DNA of 64,000 nucleotides from Smittium mucronatum (Eukaryota > Kickxellomycota > Harpellomycetes > Harpellales > Legeriomycetaceae): positions 25,971-89,970 of the forward strand of contig LSSL01001024.1 of the NCBI GenBank assembly GCA_001953115.1, given 5' to 3'. The position numbers and the translations under genes are program-made. The first letter of the stretch is position 1, and each line of letters begins with the position of its first letter. The notes beneath the pieces are model-generated. The model had not been told where the DNA came from, made no database searches, and saw only the letters and a program-made list of their open reading frames with translations. Below are positions 20,347 through 34,279 of the stretch, in pieces.

Positions 20347-20637
20347 CTACTGAGCTCCTAGTCAGAGCCTAATTCTAAAAGGATTAATAAAATTAGGCTC
20401 CTACCCAAACGTGGGATTGATCGACATGGCTTTCCTAAAAATAGCTGATAAACGCTGATATCCGCCTGAATTTCGAATGCTGGACTCGTGAACTAGACTA
20501 TGTCTCAGCTGTGCTAAACGATCGGCTCCTCTTGTTTCTATTTGGTCCTCCTCTGGAATTGCTGTCCTCCGAATCGCTGTGCATTGTCTCCACTTCTCCC
20601 AACCAAGAATAGTACAACACTGCATGACATTTTAGTT

Positions 20638-20661
20638 TAGTGTACTTCGAAAAGTATACTA
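20638..20661. repeat. Near-perfect palindrome in family U
   Basis: TAGTGTACTT, CGAA, AAGTATACTA: a 10-bp stem with one mismatch, adjoining a second hairpin made by GCCCCTAA (20666) and TTAGGGGC (20696). Confidence 0.7.
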
Positions 20662-20705
20662 TTAAGCCCCTAAACAGCCGCAAGGTATTTCACTCTTAGG
20701 GGCGC

Positions 20706-22779
20706 AATTAATTTATAAAATTGTTATTTTTCCTCAAATCATCCCCCTGATCTTTGGTTTCGTAGTTTTTTGAGTGACTTATTTTCTTGAAATATTTCCA
20801 ACACCTTTTTACAGATGCTTTTATTACAATAATATCATTATTTAATCCAAATATATTCTTTTTTTTTTATTTCAATAGAGATATTTTTCCATTTAAATTG
20901 ATATTTTTTTAATCTGAGGGTTATTTTTGTTATGAAAAAATTATAATTTTGAATAATGATCCATTGTACCAACTAAAAGACGAAAGCTAAAAAAATCCCA
21001 CGGAAAATTAAAATTTGCAATCAAGACATATATTAATGGTTGAATAATTATTAGAATTTATTTATCTTAATATTAATTAATTGATTTGAAATAATTACTG
21101 AATATTGGTATATAGGTCTGTAACGCTTTAAAATATTCCAATTGACACCAGAATTCTTTAAAGGAACTGAAAAATTTCATTTAAAAAATTAAATTAAATT
21201 AAATTAAATTACTGTATTATTATAAACCATTTCACAAAAAAAATTCATATTATAAACTATAAAAAGGCACATAAATTTACATCGAATTTAATTTTCTAAA
21301 AAACACAAGGGGTCAACTAATTTAAGTACTAATAGTCATAATATCTAAATTTGATATTTAAAAGGGATCACGAAGAATTTATACCGTAAAATATCCAAAA
21401 TCAGAATTAAATCGATAAAATCAAGGAAATATAAAAAAAAATCAATCGCCAACATTTTTGAGTTTTTCTAATAAATTTATTACAAAAAAATAACTTTTTT
21501 ATAAATTCTAATTGGATAATATATGTAATTCAATTTATAAATAAAGGTCAGATTATTATCAGCCAGAATATTTATACGATTTTTCATTATAAAGTATTTT
21601 CACCTTATTTAACATAATTATAGTTTAGTTCTAAGTTTTTTCAAGTTATATATTAACTTCATCTATAAAAAGATTCAATATTAATCTAAAACAGTTATTA
21701 TATTTTTATTTGGATAAAATATATTATCGTTTTATTTATATTATTTCAAAGATGCAGTACAATTTTATCCACAGATTTTTTATAATACCCTGGTCTGGTG
21801 ACTCCTAAACCGTAGTATCGTGACAATTCAACATTTTAAAGCTTTTAATATTTTTTGGGAAGTTAAAATGGTAATTTAGACAACTATTTTGTGATTATTT
21901 TCATTATTAGATTTTTAGATGATAAATATCAAAGATTAAAACTTTATTTTAATCTGTTTATATAAAAATGTATTCAATATAAATATGTTTTCAGAAACTT
22001 AAAATTTTGGTTTTAATTTTTTTATAGAATAATATTCTTAAATGACTCATTCTTTTTAAAGAATTATAAACAGTTCATTAAAACAAAAATATTTTCAACC
22101 CAATTATTTGATATATTTGTTGTTAAGCTATTGTATATTGGATAAAAGAGTTCGGTGATTTTTTTGCATTCTGAGATTTTTTTCTATTTTTTTTTCTATT
22201 TTTATTTTATTTGTGCATTATTTATTTTTACCGTTAAATGGTGATTAAAAAATTTTTTTTCTCGAAAAAATCTAGAATAAACAGGAAAATAATATAGAGC
22301 ATGGAGAAATCTGGAATTAACAACAGATTCCATTTTTCCAATCATTTTTACCAATAAAAAATGATATAATCCTGGAAAATTTATATCAAAATTTACCACT
22401 GAATAAAAAAATATCCTTCATAATCTATTAATTAGTAAAATAATTATGGATTTTTTTTATTAATTCTCAATTAATTCATTTTATACAATTTTTTTGGCTT
22501 TAACCAAAGATTATTCAGTTTAAAAATATACATTTTTATGCGGCTGTGAATGTGATTGTAGCTTTTAACTTGTAAGGAATTTTTTTAAACCAAAAAATGC
22601 AGATAATTTCATCTAATAAGACATTATCTAAAATTTTCGATATCAAAATTATTCTAAAAAGTTAATTATAGGGTAAATTAAAATTATACTAGATATCAAA
22701 TTTATATTATTATTAAAAAATTCCCCGTTGGAATGAGAATTAAAAGAAAAATATAATAATAAAATCTTTAATTTTATTA
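20706..22779. other. AT-rich DNA
   Basis: No gene seen. A short (AAATT)n run lies near 21190-21210. The open frame at 22202-22399 is a low-complexity AT reading. Confidence 0.5.
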
Positions 22780-23660
22780 ATATTACTAGAAAACCAGAAG
22801 TGACCCCCCAAAAGTGAAGTTATATATTAAAGTGGTAGAACGCGCATTTTCTTCTTAGGTGAAGCTACGACCCCTTCATGGTTTGAGAGTCTTAGAAAGC
22901 TCAAGAATCATTTTATTCATTTTATATTTGCTCTTTATAGTATAGTATAGTTAGTTTTTCTTTAGTTTTCAATAATATTATTTTTATATTGTTTGACTTT
23001 GTTTTACGGTGTTTAGTATAGTTGCTTAGTTATTATTTTACCCCTTTCGTGTACTGGGGTCATTACCCGTAAGTTCGGTTTTTAGTTTAGTTAGTTTTAT
23101 TTTTAATTAGTGAAGGAATTAGCTTGGATAGTGATATGGGCATGGTTATGCGCAACCATGAGTTAGTCGAGTCCGGCGCTTACCCTTTGGGTTTGCCCAG
23201 GAGGTGGACGCTTGGCGAGAGGTAGCGAAAGATAGAGACAGCGATTTTTCGATATCGATCTATATTGAAGCCCTTGATTTGAGTGAAGACTTAGAGCCAT
23301 CGGTCAATTTGGTGGGAGAACCAGTTATAAAAGATCTTGTGTTTTATTTTCTGGGACTTTAGTTAAGTTCCGGCCCCAACCACCCGGTAAGGTTCTCGAC
23401 TATTATTCCTACCGTGGGAGCTGTACAAACACTTAGTTTGTCAGTACAAGGAGCAACGGGCGAAGTGTGGATAGGCGAAGTAAGGGAGAAATACATGCAC
23501 TAAAGTCTCTGCTGGGTGAAGGCGCAGAGTGTGCTAGTAATAGTGCACTCGGTGTTGCCTCTCATTTAGCCGTACAAAAACAGTTTAGGAAAGAAGACTT
23601 ATACCAATCTAACTGTTATAGGAAATCCGCTTCCGACAATATATATATACTGTATTTTAC
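22780..23660 (+). other. GC-richer island with pseudo-coding stretches
   Basis: Clearly less AT-rich than its flanks and sharply bounded. From about 23170 one frame reads QEVDAWREVAKDRDSDFSIS and EALDLSEDLEPSVNLVGEPV to a TAG near 23360. A different frame then gives TLVKFRPQPPGKVLDYYSYR and, in 23467-23679, SKGEIHALKSLLGEGAECAS. Together they look like a decayed protein-coding segment of roughly 150 codons, but I recognise no family. A tRNA-like segment lies at its left end. It may be a retroelement remnant (LTR or leader plus gag) or a transferred gene piece. Confidence 0.35.
22828..22893 (+). other. tRNA-like / Pol III promoter-like segment
   Basis: AAAGTGGTAGAACGCGC resembles a tRNA D-arm and A-box. 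GGTTTGAGAGTC about 45 nt later resembles a B-box. The acceptor and anticodon stems do not close properly, so this is not called as a tRNA gene. It could be a tRNA pseudogene or a SINE head. Confidence 0.3.
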
Positions 23661-26013
23661 CTATTTTTTACCTATGTAAATTTCTTTAAGAATACGCTAA
23701 AAACATCATTGATTTTTCAATTAATTTTTATGATTATATATTTTTCTATAATAAAACTTAAAAGCAAATAATCTAAATACTATAAGCCGATTTTAACTTT
23801 TATATCTATAATTTTATTTGAGGTTAAACTATGGCACAGATAGAACTACATATTTAAACAAAATATAGCATAGAAAATACAATTAATTATTCTCTTTAAT
23901 TAATTATTAATCTAAAAAAGGTTAATTTGATAATAAAAGCTCAATTAAGTGGTCCAGTCCCTTAAAAATTAATAAAAAAAAATCTCGTTTCTTTTTTGTA
24001 GTTTTTTTTTAAAAAATTTACAAAAAATTTAATACAATTTTAAAACATTTTTTATGATCAGTTTAACAAAACATACCATTTTAAACTCACAAGACTGTTT
24101 TTTGGTTTCATAATTAATTTTTAATTGAATTAAATAACTTATATTTACAAACTGCACCCCCCCACAAATAAACTCATAAAAATCTTTAATATCATATTTG
24201 AAATTTTAAACGGTCTAGTTGTATTTCTAAAAGCACAAATTACTATATAATAAAACAAAAATTTGATAAAAAAATGCGTATATTTCAATTTCAATAACCC
24301 AATAAACACAATTTACTGTAAATAATTATTATATCGCTACAAATAATTTCAATTAATCGTTATTTGAAAAATAAGTATCGTAATTTTATTTGTATTTTCA
24401 GCTTAAATTAAAGAATAAAATTGAACATATCGTTTTTTCAAGATTTCGTAATCATTTTGAAAATCTGCATAGTTTTTCCAGATTGCTTAGAAATATTAAG
24501 TCTAAAAAACGCTAAATGTGTGTGTGTTTTTTTTAAATTTATAAATCATAAATTTCATTTAAAATGATTTTCTCGAAAATGGAACATACAAATTCATTGA
24601 ATATCTAATAATTTATAACGACAAATTTAGAAAATTCAGTAAAATTTATACGTAAAAAAAACTCTTTAATCGTTCTATTAAATCTTTGAAGATTTTTTTT
24701 GAGGTTTATAACATTTAAAATCACTCATAACAGTCTTTATATATTTTTTAATTATTTAATTCAAAAAATCCGAATTTTTTTTTCCTCATTCAGCAATAAA
24801 TATCTTATATAAAATTTAAAATTTTTCATTCGTAATGCTCTCTGTATTTTTCAATATCAATAGAAAATATATTCACCAAAAGTGACATATTTTTTAAATC
24901 GAGCCCTTGGTATTTTTTAAAGAATGAAAAAAAATAATCTCTTGTTGTGGTTTAAAAATAAAGTTATAAATTTTCAGATCTGAGGTTCAAAATCTGCTAT
25001 TAGATTTTTAATCAAAATATTTTATCTTAATCTATCACTTCAGAATTTAAATTTTACAGAAAATCATTTTGACCTTTTTAATTTTAAAGTAATAATACAG
25101 CTATTTCTACTATAAAGAGTAATTTTTTTTTTAAGCATTTCACTATAAAAATATTGTGAAGCAAATCTATAAACAGTTTAAAAAATTAATAATATGTAAA
25201 TTATAAGACGAATACAGATAATTACACATTTTAAAAAAGTAGCTATTAATCTTAGTTCTTTGTGGCCAGATGAATATCCAGAAGTGTAAAAAAAAATTAC
25301 ATCGCAAGTTCTGATCATTGATTCGAATTTTCTCTCAAAAACATGACTCGTTGCTATTTTCAGTTATTTTATAATTTACTTTGTTCGACTTGATGTAATA
25401 TTTTTTTCAAAATCAACGTTTATATTTTCCGAATTTAATTTTTTAGCCATATAGAAGATAAGAGAATTATTATTTTATTTTAATAATGTACTTTTTACGC
25501 TTTTTTGCAAAACAAATGAAAATTTTGTTTTTCATTTTTGAATAATAATAAGCATAATTTCTACCTTGGTTTTAATTTAATCTCACCTCCACAATATACA
25601 TATATATATTCATTAGATCTTCAAGTTAATTTTATTTTTTTTAATTTTATAGGTTTATTTACTGCTTGATTATCATAATTTATTACTAATTATTAAAATA
25701 TTTATAATATCAATTTTAAAATCAATTCTCGATTGACTATTGTTCATATATTCAATTTGAATTCCTCGTTATTTATATAGAAGATATTATCACAAATTAA
25801 TTTAAGTTAAATGCATGCAGATTATTTTAAAGATCAGAATTTTTTCCTAAGAAAACTATTAAATAAAAAAAAAATTTAAACGTCTTCAAGCCAATATAAA
25901 TATCAAAAAGTATACTTATCATAATAAAATTTCAAAATTTCATCAATATATTTTTTCTTTTATTGATTATAAAAATAATTTTAATCAGTATTTTTGACTT
26001 TTACTTAACGCTT

Positions 26014-26090
26014 TATTTCCAAATTAAGAAATTGGTAAAAAAGCATTAAGAAATTTTCTCTCAAATGGAATCCCCCATATATAAATTATA
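26014..26090 (-). repeat. Family C repeat, copy 4
   Basis: TTTATTTCCAAATTAAGAAA is followed by AATTTTCTCTCAAATGGAA and TCCCCC, the reverse-strand order of family C. Confidence 0.5.
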
Positions 26091-29000
26091 TAAGATTTTT
26101 TTCCTAAAAAATTTAACCTTTATTATAATGCTTTTAAAAAATTCCCTAATGATATAAGCTTTAGTTAAATAATAAAATTTTTTCATTCGTTTTTTATTAT
26201 TTTACTAAATGCATATAAACTTTTTAATAAATTAAAAAAATCTTATTTTTTTAAAAGCAAAAATATAAACGGAAAATTAGGACATTTTATTCATTTAATA
26301 TATAATTTAGCTAGTCATGAGATTTTATTTCTTTAATTTTTTTATTAAAGAGATTAAAAATAAGACAAATTTTAACCAATGGAAAACTTCAATCTTTTAT
26401 CAAGTTAAATCCTTTAATTTTGGGAGTTTTTTTCATTAAATTGTGAAATTTATGTTATTGTCTTAAATTTACACTCTGATTCTTTAATATGTAGCTCTAT
26501 GATAATAGTTATTTTTTGATATATTTCCAACCGAAATAATTATCTATTCTCAAATTTATGGGCTTTATATAACCATAAATAAATAAATTTCTAGAAAAAT
26601 TTTACATAGTTATTTGTTGCTAACAAACATTAGAAAATTTTTGGTTGAGGAGTTAAATAATTTTGATAATTCATAATAATAACTCCGAACTTAAATAATT
26701 ATGGCGTTAAGATGAAAAATTATATAATCTTAGTTTTCTAAGATTCAAATTTGTATATTTAATTGATACAAAAAATTTTGTAAGTTGAAATGTGAGTCAT
26801 TTTTTTTTTAAAATTGCACATGGAAGGTAGACCAAATCTTCATTAGCTAGTTTAATTGATGAATATTATTTACAAAAATTCGAATAAATGCTTATTTAGT
26901 TAAATTAAATGTTAAAAGGTTTCTGAAATGTAATTAAAATGCCTATAAGTCAGCTTTTATCATATTTTACAATGGGACCCTTAAAAAAATACCCGGTTTT
27001 TTTTCTGATACTTTTTAAATATCACTTCTACTCCCAACCTTGTTGTAAATCTGTTGTAAAATCAAGATAGACTTAGGAAAATTTCTCTCTAAAACAAAAA
27101 AACTTCAAGTTAGCCAAAATATATTCTGATCAAAATTGAATCAACGCTATGCGAGTTTTTCCTAAATTTGAATATTATCAGCCCAAAAAAAGAACAAATT
27201 TAAACCTTACCAGCACTCAACCCGAAAAATTCGAATCTTCAATTTTAAAAGCATTCCCAAACCCAAACAGGATTTTCTCCTAATCTTTCTAACTTCAATA
27301 TAATAAAGAACTGCTCCTGCCCAACTCCGAACCAACACAATTACCAAAAATCCATATATTTTAATTTAAACCATCTCTAAATTTCCTAAATTCAAATCAG
27401 TTCAGCTAATGATATGTATAACTTTGGATCAAACCTTCCATCAATTATGAATAAGTTTAAATAGAAAATAATATCAATAATAATAAAATCCAAGGTAATT
27501 CATAGATTAAATCTTAATTATCTCAAAAATATAAATTAAATCTCGTATTGAATAAGTTATAACGTTATTTCAGGTTCAGAAAATTTCTTCTCTAAGAATC
27601 ACTAATATTAAAATATTCTGAATAAGGTTTTTAGTTCAAAATATTACCAAATTTTGATCAAGATTAAAATTTCTCTTAGTAATCAGCCCAAATGTTTTTT
27701 TTAATAATGTGAAATATGTTTTTGTTATCCTAAAAAAAAGCAACTTGTATTTTTATACTAAAATAACCATGTTTATATGTTTGGTTAGTATGATATTTTA
27801 GAATTTAAATATATATTAACATTTAGTAAACATTTAGATAAGTATTATAATAAAATATATATAAAACAAACCTGAAAAATGCAATAATAATCGGAGCCAA
27901 AAAATATACTTATTTGATCTAGACACGTGATATTAGCCCACTATGAACATAATTTTTTTTTTCATTAATCTAAAAAATCACAAAAAATTTTTTTTCTTAA
28001 CATTTATTAAAAACAATATTCCACTTTTAGAGCTCTAAAAACTATAACAAGATTTTAAGTGAGATAAAAGATTCAAAATTATTCAAAATTACATATATAT
28101 GGTATTTTATGTGAATATCTGTTATGATTATAAAAAAAATATTTAAGAGTACTGATAATGTGTTAAATTAACTGTGTTATTTAAATAACCAAAAAAATAT
28201 TGCAATTTTGTATCAAATATTAGTGAAATTTAGCTATTTTGATTAGATAAAGCTGAAAATTTATGATCTCAACCCCCCAAAAACCACATTTTTTCATTAA
28301 AGGCATATAAAAAATATTTCAAATTATGATTTATTACGCTCAATTTATCAAAATTCAACCCTCTTAAACATTTTTTACCTTAATATTGTTGCTTGTAAAG
28401 TTCGAGAATTAGGTATTTGTGAAATTGGATTTATAAATTTTTAAAACCGACCATATTCAAAGGTAGTAAAGAATTCAGTGGTAATATCAAAATTTTTGTA
28501 GAATTCATCTAATTTTAGCTTTAAATAACTTTAAACGAAACGAAAAGCCACTATTTCGAAAAAATTCACAGTTTTTTTTAATAGTTATTAAAAATAATCT
28601 AATTCAGGAAGGCTTGATATGAATTTTTTTTTAAATATGCTTATTTATTACGTATAAGCATGGTAGAACTATAGCTTTTTTTATAACATTTTTGTAATCA
28701 GGTAAAGAATCTGATTCAGGTGCTTTAAAAATCATCTTTCAATTAAGCTTTATCCCTTAATATTACAAGAGATATTTTGCATAGCATATTAATTTAAAAA
28801 ATATTTTGCGGATAATTAGAAAATTTCGCTATAATTAATTCAATTTTTTTTAAATTTTTTTTGAGGAATGAAGTTATGGGTTCAATTTTTTTTAAAAAAA
28901 ATCACCTTTTGTAATTTTTAGCTGTTTTTATATTACTAAGTGCAACCCTTTCGTTCTATATGTTTCATTTCAATTTATATATGGCCATCAATCCATTTAT

Positions 29001-31869
29001 TTATAAAATTTTCATTATAAGGCACCCATGAACCAGTAATATATCTATATAAATAATTGTATTATGATACTAAAAATTAAGTTTCGGGGATTTATTTGGT
29101 ATAAAAAATCATTTTGAGAATTAATCTAATTTTACCAAAAAATTTCCATTTCACATTGGTCGGGTTACACAACATTTTATTACTTCAGTTTCAATTTCTT
29201 TATGATATAAACGCTATATATTTTTTCTCTTAAGGAATTTTTTCATATGATGTTCATTAAAATGATTTCATTATAGGTAAGGCTTAATTTTTGAAACTTC
29301 ATATTTCTAAATATCTCTGCAATTTTTTTTGAGCTCCGAAGTATAATAATCTCAAGTTTCAAATTTAATAAAGTAGAGGCATGAGTAGAAAATTTTTTTT
29401 GTCCTTTAAATACAAAAAAACCTGAAAAGAGGAATTCTAAACTTGTTGGCTTTATAAGCGAAAAACATCGGTAATAAGTTTGGGTTTAATCTGGTAAGTT
29501 AAAAATTTTTTTTCTTGAGAAAAAAAATTAGACAGTTAGCATTTTCATTTTCTTCTAATTTGTACCTAAATTATGCTTTTTTTTTTACCAATAATATCGA
29601 AAATTCTTTTATAGGTTTTCTACTATCAATATTTTATTTCTTTGTATATTTTTATAATTTAACATTTCTTGTTATTTTTGCCGAATGTTCACTAAAATTT
29701 CTCTCAGTATTATCAATGATTTATAAGAATCTGAAACCATTGACATTTGGGTTGAGCCAAAATAATATAATATTTTAATTATCAATATTCCTCTTTCACA
29801 AAACATAATCATGATAAAAGTTTAAAACTTTATAAATATAGTTTTTATCTTTTTTTTTTTTCATAGCTTAGATCATGATTGATAAATTTTTGGCTCCAAA
29901 ATTTTTTTTGAATTAATAAATACTTATTTTTTTATCCTACTTAGCTTCCAGGACTTTTAAGAACATAAGATGTTTATTTATTTTAGATTTTTATTTTTAT
30001 TCATAATTTAAGTTTTTTAAATTCGGCTCCAAGTTCATTATTAAACCATCTAAATTCTCATATTCTTACATTATCAAATTCATATTTTTAATTTCAGGTA
30101 TATGAAAAATATTTTAAAAAGAAAATAAGGATTCAATTTATATTTAAAAAGAGTAAGAAAATTGTCATTAAATCAGAATTTTTTTTTTATTCAATTTTTT
30201 TTATAATAATAAATAGGATTAAAACTAGCTAATGTTATTTTATTTATTTTTTATATGCAATTTTGGTAAAAAGTGGCATAAATTTAGCAATTAAATGATT
30301 TTTTTAGTGGAATTATCGACTATATATATATTTTTTTGTATTATAACTACAGAATCTTTTGGAAAATAAAAAAATACCAAAAATAAATGTGAGTTTTTCA
30401 ATCGAAATAAATATATATACATGAGTTTTTATAGTGATATAAGAACCTTATATCTCTAATTTTTAAATAAATACAACTAAAAACTCACTCATGTAAAGTT
30501 AGTCTCATTAAAATAGAGTATTTAGTTTAAATAGATTGAACTACCTGACTCACGCGATCCATGTAATTACACCAAATTTATTTTATTTAATTACCTTTTG
30601 AGAAACTTTCACTTATTTTTAGTATTTTTTTTTAATTCACAAAAGACTCTGTTATTGAAATAATAAAATATCCATTTTTCTTCCACTTTAATGCTTTAGA
30701 AAAATTGATTTTTTTTCAAAATGGTATCCGATTGGGTTAAATAATATACATGGGATGAATAATTATCTAAACATATTTATTCAGATGAATTTATACTGCA
30801 GTTATTTTTACGAATTTTAATTCCTTTAATAAGTATTAAGATAATAATATATTGGATTAAAATTTTTCATAAATTCATATCAAGCCAATAAAATTTGTTT
30901 AAATTCGTATTTATAATACAGTCAATAAAATTATTAAATTATTAAATGCCTAAATTATCATTATCCGAAATATATAGTATTGCGTTATAAATAAAGTTAT
31001 ATTATTTTAACTTTTCTTGCATCAAATGGTTTTTTTTAGGTTCTAATACCGATTTAAATGTGGAAAAACAAAATAATCTTTTTAGAATTAAATTTTTTGA
31101 ATGTAAAATATATTTATATATATATATTTAGGTAAGTAAAAAATATTATTTAAATTAATCGGTATCAAATTAATGACTGGTATTGAGTAATTTTTTAATA
31201 TAGTTTCATAAAAAGTATGGTTTTTTTGGGAGATTATCTTTGAGATCATCCAATTCTCATAAAATTTTAATAATCTTCTAAAATTGAAATCTTTCAAAAA
31301 TGATTTTTATTATTTTTTGGAAAAGTTCAAAGTTAATAATGAATGAAAAAAACTCTTATAGTAAAAACTGGAGACTTTATTTGTCACAGTATGATTTTCT
31401 ATCTATATTGGATTCGATAAGATTGAATTTTATTATATAAAATGGTTTAATAAGAAAAAATCAGATTTTTTTATAGATAATCTCCCATTTATTTCAAAAA
31501 AACTTTTTTTTTAAAATTTTTTATTATTTTTTACCCATCTTTTATATTTTCCTGAATCCCTTATTCCAAAAATAAAAAAAATCATCAATTATCAAGTAAT
31601 AACTTAGCAGAATTTTTTTTTGAAATTTATTTACTTATGGGCATATAATTTCCATAAATTATATAATTTTATTTAAAAATCCCATATACCAAATTAATGG
31701 CATTATAAATTCACTATTTTTTTTCATTTTAAAAACACAAAGACAATTTTTTTATTAAACAATTAAACAATTTATTTATCAATCAATCATTAATTTATTT
31801 TCTAAATACATATAATCAATATAGAAATAAAAATATAATTTGGATAATTTAAGTGTGCAGAATATTAAC

Positions 31870-31913
31870 TTGGTTAATAAAATAAAATAAAATAAAATAA
31901 AATAAAATAAAAT
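31870..31913. repeat. (AAAAT)n microsatellite
   Basis: About seven tandem AAAAT/AAATA pentamers. Confidence 0.9.
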
Positions 31914-34279
31914 CGAGTAAAATCATATTAACCAAGACGAATTTTTAAAAAATTATCGATTTAAGTTCTTTTAATCCTATATATTAAAAAAAAGAAAAAT
32001 TTTAACACATGCAATTATAGACTAGTTAAACAAATCCGGGGAATAATTTTATCAAATAATAATAGTATTTTATATAAATTATTTCCTAAAATAACAAAAA
32101 ACGATATTAATAAATATTTTCATGAAAATATAACTTTTTTGGAAATTCAGTCTATTAAGCTTCAATAAATTTCAGGAAAAATCGGATGAACGATAAAAAA
32201 AATTTTAAAAAAAAATGTAAGACCTGAAAATTTATAAGATATTATAATTTTTTTTTAAAAAACCGAGAAAGTTTCCAAAATATGCAAATTTATTTTTTAG
32301 CGCCTATAAAAACTGAAAATTGATAATTAAAAATCCGGAAAAAAATAGAGGCAATAAAGATAGGCTTTTAATTGATTCTTTTTAACCTGATTAAAATGTA
32401 TTTAAAAATATATTTGATTTGAATTATGTGATATAATAAACACGGGGATCAAGTTTTTAAGAAAAATAATCACAGAATGTGTTTGTATAATTCTAGAAAA
32501 TATAATAACGTTTAAATCGGAACAACAAATCTTAAATTTTGTTATTAAATGGTTTTATTCGATTTTTAATCATAAATTTTGTTAAATTTAAACTCCCTTT
32601 ATAAAACAAGGGGCTTGAATTAAAATTTTCTTGAAATAATAAAATAATTAAAAGTTGCACCTATAGTTAAAAATACATAAAGGAGCGAAAAAATTGAAAA
32701 TCAAATCCCAGTGGAATTGAATAACTTACAGACACCTATTCCTCAAAAATATAAACCAAAAATACATCCATTTAGTCTTAATCATCAAGATCTTTTATTC
32801 AAACCACCTCAAAAACTCTACCTCAATATTATAAATCATATCAAACAACTAAGCCACCACATCAATCTCATTTTTTTGATCTAAATCTTAATACAACTAC
32901 TTCATCCACCTCAATAAAATTAAGCACATAAACCTCATAAAACAGATAAAACGATTAAACGGCTAAAAAAATCTCATTCTTTATCCTGAATAAACCCAAT
33001 CACACCAATAACATAAATTTAAAACCCCATATAAAATTCATAAATCAGATAAATAAATTCAAAAATATCACTTTGAACCGCATCATAATTAAAAAAAAAG
33101 CCTCAAAATTAACTAATTAACCACATTAGCTCAATTATCAAACAAATCAATGACTTTTAAAACCCCGAAAAAATAAGCCACCCTTCCCTAAACAACATAA
33201 TCCATATTGAAAATAACTATAAAATATCAAAAATCCCCCAAAAACAACCCTTAAAAACTAAAACCTTAATTAAATTACCTCAAAAAAAACTCAATACCTA
33301 AATAATTTCCAACTTAATTGTCTTAAATATAAATTTATCAAATTAAAATTAAAAAAATCACTCAGAAAGTAACTGCTTCAAACTTGATTCAAATTCTAGA
33401 TATCGAATAATTTAGACTTTAAATCATCACATCGATACCAAACTTTACCAATTTAACTCAAAAGCCTCAATCTGAAAACTATTAATCATAATATGAAATT
33501 AAATCTGATGCAACCATCATTTTATGATAAATGCTATAAAAATATTATTTCACCCAAAGTTTACAAACCCCAACAATTTATATTCATTAGCTTCTAAAGA
33601 AATATTACCATAATCACAGTGTAAAACATATAATAAAAGATATATTGAAAAATAAATTTATTCACACATTTTAAATTAGTTACTCAAATAATTTTTTTTT
33701 TTTACATTAACTACCAAATTTTTTGCTAAAATAACATAGAATTTTTTTTTTTATTACTTGAATATTAAAATAATTGTGTATTTTTTTAAAATTTTAAAAC
33801 AGAAGTGTAATAAAGGAGTATTATTTTTATAATTATTTTTTCAATTTTCAATTTAAATATTTTCTATTTCTTAAAATTTAATAAAAGACTCAATTATTGC
33901 TATTAAATTTGGATATAAGTAAATCTTTCAGTATAATATACATATTAATAACCAACTAAATAACCAAAAAAATATAATATGACCTGAAAATTTTCGTGTC
34001 TAGACTTGAATTTACTCTTATTGAATTTTTTATCTTATTTTTTTTGGGATAGAAACTTAATATTAAGAACGTTTTTCCTAATAATTTTAATCAGAAATTT
34101 GTAAAATTTAATTAATTTATTCATCTTTAAAAACTTTTTGCGCTCTTCTTTTTAGAAGAAAAAAAATGGTAAAATCAAATATCAAGAAAAATAAAAGAAA
34201 AAAATCATAAAAAAAAGTATCTATAGCTCTAAAATTCAATTCTATATTTAAATTGGAAACTATATAAAATATTATTCAA

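Larger units (their letters stand above)
20060..20705 (-). pseudogene. Family U repeat, copy 1 (unrecognised protein)
   Basis: GC-richer island. On the minus strand an ATG near 20583 opens MHSDSEDSNSRGGPNRNKRS, an acidic then basic leader. One frame change leads to QLRHSLVHESSIRNSGGYQR and LSAIFRKAMSINPTFG, and after a stop EPNFINPFRIRL. Further down, IEPLSRRYAASSPAEELIVV and RIIVFSISLFF suggest a hydrophobic C-terminus. The middle block recurs at 63856-64000 and the last block at 48790-48960, in the same frame. The product is unknown; a gag-like protein of a retroelement is possible. Four hairpins lie inside: 20321-20346, 20365-20400, 20638-20661 and 20666-20703. Confidence 0.5.
23680..34279. 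other. Long AT-rich gene-poor tract
   Basis: More than 10 kb without a recognisable gene or RNA. Open frames such as 29515-29778 and 31088-31297 are low-complexity Phe/Ile/Asn/Lys readings. Items noted: a family C copy at 26014-26090, a type B-like terminus CAACCCTTTCGTTC at 28946, an (AAAAT)n run at 31870-31913, and two G-depleted stretches (27170-27420 and 32690-33640). Confidence 0.5.

Noticed and set aside
22828..22893. Functional tRNA gene
   Set aside because: A- and B-box-like words exist, but the acceptor and anticodon stems do not close; reported only as tRNA-like.
29515..29778. Open frame of 87 codons in AT-rich DNA
   Set aside because: Phe/Ile/Leu/Asn-dominated low-complexity reading in a T-rich stretch, with no alternative support and no repeat copy.
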